Shown here piece after piece: positions 54,661 through 63,424 of a DNA stretch of 64,000 bases (positions within the stretch are counted from its first letter, which is position 1; every line of letters begins with the position of its first letter). A model generated the notes under the pieces. It made no database searches. It was given only the letters and a program-made list of their open reading frames with translations, and was not told where the DNA came from. A program made the position numbers and the translations under genes. The DNA is from Chondromyces crocatus (lineage in GTDB: Bacteria > Myxococcota_A > Polyangia > Polyangiales > Polyangiaceae). The stretch covers positions 9,470,501 through 9,534,500 of the forward strand of contig NZ_CP012159.1 in the NCBI RefSeq assembly GCF_001189295.1. Reading direction: 5' to 3'.

Positions 54661-55857
54661 TCAAGGTGAGGCGAACGTTGCCGCGATTGCAGCGACTTCG
54701 CCCCACGCTGGTTTTTCGGATCCGGCGAGGTCGAAGAGGCCCAGGGAACAAGCGAAAGCCGCAAAGTTTCCGCCCGAGGGCTCACCTTGCGCCGCCGCGC
54801 GGAGATCGCAAGCGGCGGGCGAGGGGTCGTGGAGCTCGAGCACGTTGACGAACGGGAAGGAGGCGCGCCGCGGGGCCAGCGCCTCCCCCAGGGTCGAGAA
54901 GAAGAGGCGCTGCTTGTCCGGCGACCCACCCACGAGCGCCGCGCTCGGGTAGCCAGTCTCCTGCACGACGACCTGCCTGCCCGCCGCAAGCGAGACCATC
55001 TGATCGAGCGCGCTCGCGATGTCGCCCGTGGGCGCCGCTTGCCCCGCGCTGAGGCCAGGAAGATAGCTGAAGATGGCCACCTGACCCACACCACGGAGGT
55101 TGCCATGGGAGGGGTCGGCGGCAGACGCGCCAGAGGCGGAGAAGCCGATCCCCGTGCGCAGCGCGAGAGGCGCCTCCGGATGTTCGCTGGCGTAGGTGCT
55201 CACGGACGCGGCCATCGCTTCGAAGCTGGCGAGCTGGGTGGGATTGTGACTCAGATAGACATCTACGCTGTTGCCGAAGGTGAGATAGGCCAGGCTTTCG
55301 CCGAAGGCGCCGATCACGAGATCCACCGCGCTCTGGAGGGAGGAGGTCATGTCGGGGGCGTTCCAGGCGAGCTGAGAGAGTTCGGCGGGACGCCCATCGG
55401 CCGCGTGGTCGACCAAAGCCAGGTTGAACAGCACCTGGGTGCCGTTCGCGGTGTGGCGCTCGGCGAGGAAGGCCAGGGGCGCAGCTCCCCCCGAGATCAC
55501 CTCGCGAAGTGTGCGACGTACGACCACGCCCCGCACACCGACCGCCAAGGTGGTGAGCTCTGCGTCGAAGCTCGCGGCTTGCGAGGGGACGCCATCTCCC
55601 TCGGCGCGGGGCGTGGGCGTGATGCCGATGACGACCGGCGCGATCCCAGCGTCCCCGGCGTCGGAGAAGGCGGCGTCTTCGCCTGGGGCAGCGTCCCCGG
55701 TGCCGCCGTCCATGACGACGGAGCCCCCGGCGCCTGCGCCACCGCCAGGGGGGACCACGGGAACAAGCTCCTCGTCGCAGCCAGCGATCCCGGCGATGGC
55801 CACCATCAGGCCTCCCAGGGCGCCCAGCAGGCCGCAAGCCATGCGATTTCGCTGCAC
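54661..55857 (-). CDS. Lipoprotein with glycosidase-like TIM-barrel features
   Basis: About 398 residues from a GTG; ATG 55842 is possible. Signal peptide with lipobox IAGC, a Gly/Ala/Asp linker (about 35-70), then a barrel-like domain: VVVRRTLREVISGG, VLFNLALVDH, YLTFGNSVDVYL, VAIFSYLPGL, VVVQETGYPSAALVGGS and VNVLELHDPS. The TGYPS following a Q-E and the G-N-S/E-N-type strand 4 resemble retaining glycoside hydrolases of clan GH-A, but the general acid at strand 4 reads FGNSVD rather than the usual N-E-P, so activity is uncertain. Probably surface-exposed. Next to a peptidase gene on the same strand. Confidence 0.6.
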   Translation of the reverse strand: MQRNRMACGLLGALGGLMVAIAGIAGCDEELVPVVPPGGGAGAGGSVVMDGGTGDAAPGEDAAFSDAGDAGIAPVVIGITPTPRAEGDGVPSQAASFDAELTTLAVGVRGVVVRRTLREVISGGAAPLAFLAERHTANGTQVLFNLALVDHAADGRPAELSQLAWNAPDMTSSLQSAVDLVIGAFGESLAYLTFGNSVDVYLSHNPTQLASFEAMAASVSTYASEHPEAPLALRTGIGFSASGASAADPSHGNLRGVGQVAIFSYLPGLSAGQAAPTGDIASALDQMVSLAAGRQVVVQETGYPSAALVGGSPDKQRLFFSTLGEALAPRRASFPFVNVLELHDPSPAACDLRAAAQGEPSGGNFAAFACSLGLFDLAGSEKPAWGEVAAIAATFASP

Positions 55858-55965
55858 TCCCCGAGCGTATCTCAGGATGGCGCGCTCGTCCTGGACTGCA
55901 TGCCGCCTCGCGCGGCGCCGCCGGGCGCGTCGAGGTTCAGGGAAGCCCCTTCGGAGTGCGTCGGC

Positions 55966-57138
55966 TCAAGGTCCTTCGGGGGCCGTCGTTCTGGGGCTGT
56001 GCGCACTCCAGGACGTGCCGCCACGATCGACGACGCCTGGCCACGCATCGACGTAACGCGAGGGCTCGCCAGGACCGGAGATGTCGATCCAGAAGGTGTG
56101 GCCGGTGGCGGGTCGGCGCACATCGACGTGAACGAACTTGCTGTTGGGGTAGAAGCCACAGCCGACGTCGTCGAGCGTGCGGCAGAGGTTGAAGAGGGAG
56201 GTGTTGGAGACGCCCATCACCATGATGTCCAGCGCTCTGCCTTCAGCGTGCAAGCTGCTGTGCCCTTTGCGCGCTTCGGCTCGGGGGCGGTAGCCGCTGA
56301 AGATGTAGATGGAGCGGAACGGGAAGGCGTCGGCGATCTTCTGCAGTACCCAGAGGAGGCGTGGGTGAAGTACCCGCACCTGGGGGACCCACTCCAGGTC
56401 AGGCCAGGTCTCGGCATCGGGTTCGTCAGGAAGGAGCTCGCCCGGGCTCGGTGTCTCGGGAGGCCTGGCGACGATCGAGAGGCGCTCGAGGGCTTCGGGA
56501 GCGCTCGAGCCGTCGCAACGAACGAGAAGAAACGAGGCTTGTTCACCACCGTGCCGCGCAAACACGACGGGACGACGTCGGCACCGCCAGTCACGAACGG
56601 GCTTGGGTGTGGGCTCCCAGAGGACGTTGTAGCCGTTGGAGGCGAGGCCGGGCCCCGTGGAGACGGGCCACCGCGGGCTCCAGCCGGGATCGAGGCGGCG
56701 GAGCCAGGTGGGCGAGGTGGCGGTGCCGATGTGGATCAGCTCTTCGAGGAGGAGGAGCTCGCTCGATCCTGGGGACGTGCGCTCGTCCACGCGCGACGTC
56801 AGCCAGGAGGAATCCGGCAGGGTGAGAGGTTCTCGGTGGGTCTCGGGGTGCTCCCCTTGGCCGATGGACCAGCTGAGGGTCTGCCAGGGGTGCTCCATCC
56901 AGCGGCCATAGCGACCGCTCACATAGAGGCGAAGGGGACCGGGACGCTCGATCGCAGGGTTACGGAAAGCGTAGAGCAACGGGAGCGGCTCGGCGGCCGG
57001 CCCATCCAGGATGAAGGGGGCCCGCCACGGCGCCTGCTCGAGCAGGTTCGCGTGGGCAGGGCCAGCGCCGAGCGTGACCGCCACCCCCAGGGCGGCAGCT
57101 CGGATCCAGCGGGTAGGGAGCGCGGGCAGGGCCGTCAT
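55966..57138 (-). CDS. Secreted M15-like peptidase (DUF882)
   Basis: 390 residues with an N-terminal signal ending near GAGPAHA. The C-terminal zinc domain has IYIFSGYRP, SSLHAEGRALDIMV and FYPNSKFVHVDVR, the H-x6-D and terminal H ligands of the DUF882/peptidase M15_2 group that cleave peptidoglycan cross-links (VanX/VanY-like fold). A ~230-residue unknown N-terminal region precedes it. A periplasmic cell-wall role is inferred. Its 3' end lies ~110 bases from the preceding lipoprotein gene start; both are on the minus strand. Confidence 0.82.
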   Translation of the reverse strand: MTALPALPTRWIRAAALGVAVTLGAGPAHANLLEQAPWRAPFILDGPAAEPLPLLYAFRNPAIERPGPLRLYVSGRYGRWMEHPWQTLSWSIGQGEHPETHREPLTLPDSSWLTSRVDERTSPGSSELLLLEELIHIGTATSPTWLRRLDPGWSPRWPVSTGPGLASNGYNVLWEPTPKPVRDWRCRRRPVVFARHGGEQASFLLVRCDGSSAPEALERLSIVARPPETPSPGELLPDEPDAETWPDLEWVPQVRVLHPRLLWVLQKIADAFPFRSIYIFSGYRPRAEARKGHSSLHAEGRALDIMVMGVSNTSLFNLCRTLDDVGCGFYPNSKFVHVDVRRPATGHTFWIDISGPGEPSRYVDAWPGVVDRGGTSWSAHSPRTTAPEGP

Positions 57139-57185
57139 CGTCAGCGAAGAGCGCGAGGCTTTTCTGCCACAGATGTCCCAGCTCG

Positions 57186-58187
57186 TCAGGGATTCTCGTC
57201 CGAGGGGGCAGAGGCCCGGCGAAGACGATCTCGGATGGCCTCCCAGCCGGGCTCTTCGGGGACATCCGCGATGACGAGGACATCACAGGCGCTGTCCTGC
57301 AACCGATGCAATGCCGCATACAGCTCGGCGCCGTAGGCAACCGGGTCGGAGGGCAGGAGCTCGGCGTGAGCGCCAGCCTCCGTCGTTCGGCCATGTTCGA
57401 GGGTGGCGGTGCGAAGCCCCTGCGCGACGAGCGCGTCGACGGTCGCGCGGACCTGCTCGGGGTGCGTGAGGAGCACCCTGGTCCGTGGCGCGTAGTGCCG
57501 CGCGTGGGACCCTGGCGCGGAGGCGCGCAGGTGAGGCGCCACGATGGCTCCCGAGCGATCTCGAAGCGGGACGATCGCGGCGATGGCGTGCGCAGGGATG
57601 GATCCTGGGCGAAGGAGGGTGGGCGGTGAGGTCGTCACGTCGAGGATCGTGGACTCGATCCCCCGTTCGCAGGGTCCGCTGTCGAGCAAAGCGTCGATGC
57701 GACCGGCGAGCGCCTTCCAGACATGCTCCGCCGTGGTCGGGGAGATCTCGGTCGATCGGTTGGCGCTCGGTGCAGCGATGGGGAGGGCAACGGCCTGAAG
57801 CAAGGCGCGCGCGACGGGGTGGGCTGGCACGCGCACCGCGACGGTAGGTCCACAGGCGGTGACGACGTCTGCGATGCGGTCGGCTCGGCGCGCAAAGATC
57901 ATCGTGAGCGGGCCCGGCCAGAAGGCAGCAGCGAGTCGATCCGCTACGGGGGGCCATGTCTCGACGAGGGCCTGGGCAGCCGCCGCGTCAGGGACGTGGA
58001 CGATGAGGGGGTTGCCCGAAGGACGCCCCTTGGCCTCGAAGATCCGTGCGGCAGCGGTCCCGTCGTCGGCTCTGGCGCCGAGGCCGTACACGGTCTCGGT
58101 GGGGAATGCGACCAGGCCCCCAGCGCGCAGGAGGGCTGCAGCGCGCGAGATGGAAGCAGGGTCGGTGGCGAGGCGTTCCGTCCGCAT
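57186..58187 (-). CDS. L-threonylcarbamoyladenylate synthase (Sua5/TsaC type)
   Basis: 333 residues from the ATG at 58187. YrdC domain: VAFPTETVYGLGARADDG, FEAKGRPSGNPLIVHV, FWPGPLTMIF, ERGIESTILDVT, PIAAPSANRST. A Sua5 C-terminal domain (about 205-330; HYAPRTRVLL) follows, so it is the long Sua5 form. It uses ATP, threonine and bicarbonate to make the precursor for t6A modification of tRNA. An AGGATTGG segment lies ~10 bases before the ATG. The upstream 20-codon frame extension is not needed. Confidence 0.95.
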   Translation of the reverse strand: MRTERLATDPASISRAAALLRAGGLVAFPTETVYGLGARADDGTAAARIFEAKGRPSGNPLIVHVPDAAAAQALVETWPPVADRLAAAFWPGPLTMIFARRADRIADVVTACGPTVAVRVPAHPVARALLQAVALPIAAPSANRSTEISPTTAEHVWKALAGRIDALLDSGPCERGIESTILDVTTSPPTLLRPGSIPAHAIAAIVPLRDRSGAIVAPHLRASAPGSHARHYAPRTRVLLTHPEQVRATVDALVAQGLRTATLEHGRTTEAGAHAELLPSDPVAYGAELYAALHRLQDSACDVLVIADVPEEPGWEAIRDRLRRASAPSDENP

Positions 58188-58253
58188 CTGGGCCAATCCT
58201 TGGAGCGTCTGGCGCGGCGGCGCAAACGAAGTCGACAAGGCACCCACGGCGCA

Positions 58254-58277
58254 GCCGTCCCCAGCCGCAGGGGCGGC
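58254..58277 (-). other. Hairpin upstream of the Sua5-type gene
   Basis: GCCGTCCCC (58254-58262) pairs with GGGGCGGC (58270-58277) except for one bulged T. It lies ~70 bases after the stop of the next upstream minus-strand gene. Possible terminator without T-run; CCTTCGAGGAG repeats twice just beside it (58290-58325). Confidence 0.25.
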
Positions 58278-58343
58278 TCAGGCGTCCAGCAGGCCTTCGA
58301 GGAGCCAGCAGTCCTTCGAGGAGGTGGAGCGAGACACCGAGGT

Positions 58344-59567
58344 TCACGGCCCCGTCAGGGCCAGCTTCGCCCTCGTGACCTCTCCTGCGCGGATGATGAC
58401 GCTGGTCTCCTCGTTCGCTCGCCTCCCCTCCCCTTCGAAGCCGAGTCGATAGGCGCCAGGCGGCACTTCGCCGCCCACCTTCAGAGGGCGCGCTGCCTGC
58501 CCCTCGAGGTTCCGCGCGGGCTCTGCGCTGGCCTTCAGCCAGAGAGGGATGTCGTCGAGGACAGCCTGTCCCTCCGGGGCGATCGGGGTGAGGAGCACTC
58601 TGCCGTGGACCGCAGCGAGGGCCTCTCCCCCGATGTCCGTGAGCTCCACGTCGAGCCCGCCGGGCATGCCGCCACCGAGCACGAGGAGCTCCGTCGCGAC
58701 CCCTGCGGAGTCCCCGCGAGGGGCCACGGCCAGCACCCGCTCGTAAACGAGGCGCTCGCCCGGAGGGAGGTGCTCACGGTGCGTGAGGCTGATCTCGCTC
58801 TCACCAGCGTCGGTCGACGCCTGCAGCGCGGTCGCTTCCACGGGGATCAGCACGTATGCCGTGTCGGTCCCGATGCCTGCCAGGTAGGGGCCCACATACG
58901 GTCCAGGGCAGCCGGGCACGCACCGTGGCGCGACCAGCAGCGTCCCTCCCCAGCGCACCGCATCGCCGAGTTCCAGGCGCATGCTGGGCTGTGCGCCGCG
59001 GTTTTCGAGGGTGGTGGAGAGCAAGACCGCCCGATCGGCGGGCCTCAAGCTGTAACGCGTTGCGATCACCAGCGACTCGTCACCTGCGACGTGGCCGCGC
59101 GCCTCGACCCACGCCGTGCCCTCGTCGTCCCTCCCCGTCGTCAGCTCCTTGTAGAGCGCCTGACCGGCGGCTCGCCCGAGGTAGGTCGCGACCCGTTCCA
59201 GCTCGTCTCGCCGTCGACCTGCGTCGGCGGCGTCGATGAGGTGGCCTCCGCCCTCGACACGCCCGAGCTGCTCGATGATCACGGCGATCTGGTCGTTCTC
59301 CAGCAGGTAGTCACCTGCTTTGCCGCCGGCGAGGGCCCCCGAGAGGCCCTCCTCGGCTCCCCCCTCGAGCCGTCGAACCTTCGCGGACGGAGCGGAAGGA
59401 GCCGCCGCCGGGCACAGCTCGTCGTGGCCACCGCTGCGCCAGCGACACATGGCACCGAGCCGCGCGGCGGCCCCGTCGACGACGATCACACCACCACTCT
59501 GCAGCGGAGGGCTGCAACTCGCAGAGGCCGACAGCAACCCCACCAGGACGGCGGCGCGCCTCGTCAT
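58344..59567 (-). CDS. Lipoprotein of unknown function
   Basis: 407 residues from the ATG at 59567. Signal peptide with lipobox SASC. The rest is beta-rich: YLLENDQIAVIIEQLGRVEGGGHLIDA near residue 90-120, DESLVIATRYSLRPADRAVLLSTTLENRG, a mid CVPGCPGPYVGPYLAG and a C-terminal VLLTPIAPEGQAV...PPGAYRLGFEGEGR segment like a PEGA- or carboxypeptidase-regulatory-like beta sandwich. I do not recognise a family; it is probably outer-membrane or surface-anchored. A longer frame upstream exists but would bury the signal peptide. Confidence 0.7.
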   Translation of the reverse strand: MTRRAAVLVGLLSASASCSPPLQSGGVIVVDGAAARLGAMCRWRSGGHDELCPAAAPSAPSAKVRRLEGGAEEGLSGALAGGKAGDYLLENDQIAVIIEQLGRVEGGGHLIDAADAGRRRDELERVATYLGRAAGQALYKELTTGRDDEGTAWVEARGHVAGDESLVIATRYSLRPADRAVLLSTTLENRGAQPSMRLELGDAVRWGGTLLVAPRCVPGCPGPYVGPYLAGIGTDTAYVLIPVEATALQASTDAGESEISLTHREHLPPGERLVYERVLAVAPRGDSAGVATELLVLGGGMPGGLDVELTDIGGEALAAVHGRVLLTPIAPEGQAVLDDIPLWLKASAEPARNLEGQAARPLKVGGEVPPGAYRLGFEGEGRRANEETSVIIRAGEVTRAKLALTGP

Positions 59568-59691
59568 TCTCTCGAGCCGCGCCCTGAAGGGTTCTGGCGA
59601 AGGACCGGAACGCGGAGGAAGAGCGGCCATGGATCCTGTTATGACGCGCGGGCCAGGCACCACATTGGATGCCACCGACCCTGGTGCCCGC

Positions 59692-61197
59692 TCACTCGTC
59701 GTCGACGACGTCGGGATAGTCCCCAGGCGCCAGGTTGTCGAACCGGGTGCAGGAGGCCGCGAAGCGCACCAGCACTTTCCCGGTCGGCCCGTTTCGTTGC
59801 TTCGCGATGATCAGCTCGGCGATCCCCTTCGCGTTCGTGGTTTCCGCATTGTAGTACTCGTCGCGGTAGATGAAGACGATGGTGTCGGCGTCCTGCTCGA
59901 TGGCACCGGATTCACGTAGATCCGAGAGCTGCGGACGCTTGTCTTTCGTCGTGCGGGTCTCGACGGAGCGGTTGAGCTGAGAGAGCGCGATCACGCAGAC
60001 GCGCAGCTCCTTGGCGAGCTGCTTCAAGCCTCGTGAGATTTCGCTGATCTCTTGCTCGCGGCTGGAGACGCCGTCGCGCCCCTTCATGAGCTGCAGGTAG
60101 TCGATGACGACCAGGCCCACCCGTCGCCCTGGGTTTCCAGGGCCGGACGCCTGGTTGTACTCCGCCTGGATGCGGCGCACCTTGGCGCGAACTTCCAGGA
60201 GGGTCAGCGCGGACGTGTCATCGATCCAGACAGGGAGCGTCGAGAGGTAGGAGGCGGACTCCGTGAGGCGCCGCCAGTCCTCGGGCTGAAGGAAGCCCTG
60301 CCGCACCTTGCCGACGTCGACGCGCCCTTCGGAGCAGACCATACGGGTGGCGAGCTGCTCTCGGGGCATTTCCAGGGAGAACACCGCGACACCGAAGCCG
60401 GGCGCTTGCCGCTCGACGCCATGCCCCTCCTCGCCAGGACCTGGCATGCCGACGGAGCGAGGTGACGCGACATTGACCGCGAGGTTCAGCACGAACGAGG
60501 TTTTTCCCATGCCGGGCCTGGCGGCCACGATCAGGAGATCACCATCGTGAAGGCCGGCGGTCTTCGCATCGAGCTTCTCGTAGCCGGTGGAGATCCCCGT
60601 GATGCGATCGCCACGCTCGGCGGCCGCCGTGATCTGCTCGAAGGCAGTCCGGAGCGCCATCGCGAGGGGCTGGGTGGAGGTGCCCTGCGGGGTCCGGGCG
60701 AGCTGATAGATGGATTGCTCGGCGCCGTCGATGAACGCTTGGACCTCGCCGACATCACCGTATCCCTCCGCGGAGACACGCTGACAGGTGGCGATGAGCT
60801 GCCGGAGGCGCCACTTCTCGTAGACGACACGGGCATGCGAGGCGACGTGGGAAACGGCAGGCGTCGCGTCTGCGAGCGTCGCCAGATAGGCCGCGCCGCC
60901 GAGCTGCTGTAGCCGCTCACGATCCCTCAACCACGAGGCGACCGAGATGATGTCGATGGGCGTGCCCGCGAGCGCCAGCGTCTGCGTGGCTTCGTAAATG
61001 CGGCCATTGCCGTCGTTGTAAAAATGCTCCGGCTTGAGGATCTCGAGCACCCGGTCGAGCGCGTCTCGATCGAGCAGGATGGCCGAGAGCACGGCCGCTT
61101 CAGCGTCGAGATCATGCGGGGGGACTCGCCCGGCAATCGTCGCCGGCTCGAGTTTTTGCGGTCGTTGCCCCCGGCGGGCATCGGGCCCTCTCATCAT
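59692..61197 (-). CDS. dnaB: Replicative DNA helicase DnaB
   Basis: 501 residues. N-terminal helical domain (PPHDLDAEAAVLSAILLD), then the RecA-type motor with Walker A ARPGMGKTS, the FSLEMPREQLATRM box, DYLQLMKGRDG, SQLNRSVE, LSDLRESGAIEQDAD and the arginine finger region. It unwinds DNA at replication forks as a hexamer. A Gly/Pro-rich insertion of ~20 residues lies between LNLAVNVASP and GFGVAVFSLEM, absent from most DnaB proteins. It is last in the rpsF-rpsR-rplI-dnaB synteny. Confidence 0.97.
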   Translation of the reverse strand: MMRGPDARRGQRPQKLEPATIAGRVPPHDLDAEAAVLSAILLDRDALDRVLEILKPEHFYNDGNGRIYEATQTLALAGTPIDIISVASWLRDRERLQQLGGAAYLATLADATPAVSHVASHARVVYEKWRLRQLIATCQRVSAEGYGDVGEVQAFIDGAEQSIYQLARTPQGTSTQPLAMALRTAFEQITAAAERGDRITGISTGYEKLDAKTAGLHDGDLLIVAARPGMGKTSFVLNLAVNVASPRSVGMPGPGEEGHGVERQAPGFGVAVFSLEMPREQLATRMVCSEGRVDVGKVRQGFLQPEDWRRLTESASYLSTLPVWIDDTSALTLLEVRAKVRRIQAEYNQASGPGNPGRRVGLVVIDYLQLMKGRDGVSSREQEISEISRGLKQLAKELRVCVIALSQLNRSVETRTTKDKRPQLSDLRESGAIEQDADTIVFIYRDEYYNAETTNAKGIAELIIAKQRNGPTGKVLVRFAASCTRFDNLAPGDYPDVVDDE

Positions 61198-61239
61198 CGG
61201 CTCGACCTCCCCAGAAAAATGCCTGGAGACATCCAGAGG

Positions 61240-61248
61240 TTATCCACA
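61240..61248. promoter_or_regulatory. Perfect DnaA box upstream of dnaB
   Basis: TTATCCACA matches the consensus DnaA binding site. It lies ~45 bases upstream of the dnaB start within a short intergenic spacer. Single box; an origin would need several. Confidence 0.6.
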
Positions 61249-61270
61249 GAAGTGCCCTCAGAAATGCCCA

Positions 61271-61299
61271 ACGCCCCGGAGGCCATGCCTACGGGGCGT
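61271..61299 (-). terminator. Stem-loop between rplI and dnaB
   Basis: ACGCCCCGTAGGC and GCCTCCGGGGCGT (minus strand) pair over 13 bases with one mismatch and a three-base loop. The following sequence GGGCATTTCTG has only a short T-run, so it is a probable terminator or attenuator of the ribosomal operon before dnaB. Confidence 0.5.
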
Positions 61300-61357
61300 C
61301 AGTCAACTGGGTCTCAGCGTTTATACGTGAGTCCAGCGCAGGCGAGAAGAGGTGCCT

Positions 61358-61810
61358 CTACTTCGCCGTGACGGTGACTTCGACCTTCGCTGCGATCGAC
61401 GGAGCGAGCCGAACCTGCACGGAGTGAGTTCCGAGGGTCTTGATCGGATCCGTCTCGATGCGGCGGCGATCCACCGTGAAGCCCTGGCTCGCCAGCGCTT
61501 CCTCGATGTCCCGCGACGTCACCGAACCGTAGAGCTTGTCTCCCTCGCCCGTCGGACGAGACAGGGTCAGCTTGACGGCGCTCAGCTTGCCCGCGAGCTG
61601 CTCAGCCTCGGCACGCTGCTTCACCGTCTGGGCCTCGATCACCTTCTTCTGGTGCTCGATGCGGGCGACGTTCTCGGCGGTGGCACTGACCGCCAGGCCG
61701 CGCGGGATCAGGTAGTTCCGCGCAAACCCCGGGCGGACCTTCACGAGCTCGCCGCTTTTTCCGAGGTTGTCGAGTTCCTGCGTGAGGACGACGTGAATAT
61801 GGGTCGCCAT
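61358..61810 (-). CDS. rplI: 50S ribosomal protein L9
   Basis: 150 residues. N-terminal RNA-binding domain VVLTQELDNLGKSGELVKVRPGFARNYLIPRGLA (family signature), long connecting helix around ENVARIEHQKKVIEAQTVKQRAEAEQLAGKL and C-terminal domain LYGSVTSRDIEEAL. The usual 5' neighbour rpsR is nine bases upstream. Binds 23S rRNA at the base of the L1 stalk. Confidence 0.98.
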   Translation of the reverse strand: MATHIHVVLTQELDNLGKSGELVKVRPGFARNYLIPRGLAVSATAENVARIEHQKKVIEAQTVKQRAEAEQLAGKLSAVKLTLSRPTGEGDKLYGSVTSRDIEEALASQGFTVDRRRIETDPIKTLGTHSVQVRLAPSIAAKVEVTVTAK

Positions 61811-61819
61811 GGGATCCTC

Positions 61820-62140
61820 CTATGCCGACACGGTGAACGGAAGAAGCGCGATGTTGCGCGCTCGCTGGATGGCGAGCGTCACTTTGCGCTGGTGCCGCGC
61901 ACAGTTGCCGCTGATCCGACGCGGGACGACCTTGCCCCGCTCCGAAATGAAGTACTTGAGTGCTTGCGGATCCTTGTAGTCGATGACCAGCGCCTTGTCG
62001 GCGCAGTACCGGCAGACCCGCTTCTTGCCCGTACGGCGGCGCCCGGGGGCATCCGCGTTGAGGTCGGGGGTGCGACCGTACTCACGGTCGTCGTAGTCGG
62101 CGCTGCTGTTGCGGCCGATGTCAGAGCCACGGGTGTTCAT
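61820..62140 (-). CDS. rpsR: 30S ribosomal protein S18
   Basis: 106 residues, longer than the usual ~75 because of a ~32-residue N-terminal extension rich in Asp/Arg/Gly. The S18 core is [57 protein letters not shown]. CxxC plus C-x2-H fits the zinc-binding (C+) type of S18. Starts three bases after the rpsF stop. Confidence 0.98.
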   Translation of the reverse strand: MNTRGSDIGRNSSADYDDREYGRTPDLNADAPGRRRTGKKRVCRYCADKALVIDYKDPQALKYFISERGKVVPRRISGNCARHQRKVTLAIQRARNIALLPFTVSA

Positions 62141-62143
62141 GGA

Positions 62144-62680
62144 TCAGCTCTCCTCCTCGTCGCCGCCAGTCTCGCCTTCCTGCTCGACGTCGCCCTCGTC
62201 CTCGATGCTCGGGACCTCGGCGTTACGCTCTGCGCGGCGCTCGGGCTCGATCAGACCGAGCTGACGCTCACGCGACTCGTCGCGCTCTTCCTCGAGCGGG
62301 GGCAGCTCGAGACGCTCGAAGCGAACTTCCTCGTCGCTGATGGCGACCTGCTCGACCTCGACGTCGTTGCGGAGCAGCACCGTCTGGTACTTCAGCACGC
62401 CGTCCGTGAGGCGCAGGTTGCGCTCCAGCTCGGAGACCACCCGGCCCGCGCCGAGGTACTTGAGGTAGACGTAGACACCGCGGCGGTGCTTGGAGATGTC
62501 GTACGCCAGCCGGCGACGGCCCCAGGTCTCGACCTTGGTGAGCCGTCCCTGCTCGCGCGTGATCACCTCGGCGAGGCGCGTCCCGAGACGGTCCGCGTTG
62601 TCCGCGTCGATGTCGGGGCGAAGGACGTAAATCGTTTCGTATTCCCGGGCTCGTCCCGGTGCCGTTACCATTCGACTCAC
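62144..62680 (-). CDS. rpsF: 30S ribosomal protein S6 with acidic C-terminal extension
   Basis: 178 residues from the GTG at 62680. This start has GAGAGGA 7-8 bases before it; the ATG nine bases later would place the site too far. S6 domain (about 1-110): YETIYVLRPDIDADNADRL, WGRRRLAYDISKHRRGVYVYLKY, ELERNLRLTDGVLKYQTVLL. The last ~60 residues are an acidic, probably disordered tail (EEERDESRERQ, DVEQEGETGGDEEES). Bound to S18 in the 30S platform. Member of the pth-rpsF-rpsR-rplI cluster. Confidence 0.95.
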   Translation of the reverse strand: MSRMVTAPGRAREYETIYVLRPDIDADNADRLGTRLAEVITREQGRLTKVETWGRRRLAYDISKHRRGVYVYLKYLGAGRVVSELERNLRLTDGVLKYQTVLLRNDVEVEQVAISDEEVRFERLELPPLEEERDESRERQLGLIEPERRAERNAEVPSIEDEGDVEQEGETGGDEEES

Positions 62681-62737
62681 AGTTCGTTCCTCTCGGACAT
62701 GAGGCCCCACGGAGTTCTTCCGCGGAGCGAGGAAGGA

Positions 62738-63388
62738 TCAGTCGCTTCCGGGTCTGGACTTGGAGGCGGCATCCGTCGCCTCCGCAGCCTCGCCCTTCGG
62801 CGATTGTTTTCCCGGCTTCTGCCGGGTATTTCGAGCATTCATCGCGGCATTGAAGCCGCGGGTCGCCACTTCTAGCACACTTTGTGCTGTCTGCTTCAAG
62901 CAGTCCGCGAGCGCCTCGCGCTCGAGCGCGTCGAAGCCCGAGAGCACGTAATCGGCCACCTGGCCACGAAAGGTGCTCGGAGGGCGGCCGACGCCGACGC
63001 GAATCCGGCCGAAGTCTCCGCTGCCCACGCAGGACATGATGGAGCGAAGGCCATTGTGACCGGCGTGGCCACCTCCGAACTTCAGACGCACTGAACCGAA
63101 GGGCAGATCCAGTTCGTCGTGGATCACGATCAGGCGAGACGGCTCGATCTTGAAGAACGCCATGGCCGGCTGAACGCACCGGCCAGACTCGTTCATGTAC
63201 GTCATCGGCTTGAGCAGCACGAGCGGCTCGCCAGGGGCGGACGCCTTGGCGTAATGGCCACTGAACTTCTCGCGAAACGCCTCAGCGCGCACCTCATCGG
63301 CCAGCGCATCGACGGCCATGAAGCCGACGTTGTGCCGGTGAGATGCGTATTCCTTGCCGGGATTGCCGAGACCGACGACGAGAAGCAT
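62738..63388 (-). CDS. pth: Peptidyl-tRNA hydrolase
   Basis: 216 residues. VVGLGNPGKEYASHRHNVGF with catalytic His19, KPMTYMNESG, VIHDELDLPFG and GGGHAGHNGLRS with the conserved Asn, DYVLSGF. It hydrolyses peptidyl-tRNA released from stalled ribosomes. A ~30-residue Lys/Ala/Glu-rich C-terminal extension follows the domain. Between ctc and rpsF, the common bacterial order. Confidence 0.97.
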   Translation of the reverse strand: MLLVVGLGNPGKEYASHRHNVGFMAVDALADEVRAEAFREKFSGHYAKASAPGEPLVLLKPMTYMNESGRCVQPAMAFFKIEPSRLIVIHDELDLPFGSVRLKFGGGHAGHNGLRSIMSCVGSGDFGRIRVGVGRPPSTFRGQVADYVLSGFDALEREALADCLKQTAQSVLEVATRGFNAAMNARNTRQKPGKQSPKGEAAEATDAASKSRPGSD

Positions 63389-63424
63389 CGCAGAGAGACG
63401 TGAGCCACTCCCCTGGGGGAGGGA

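Noticed and set aside
61200-61260. Chromosomal origin at the DnaA box
   Set aside because: Only one box is seen, with no AT-rich unwinding region and no dnaA/dnaN neighbours, so a regulatory site is more likely.
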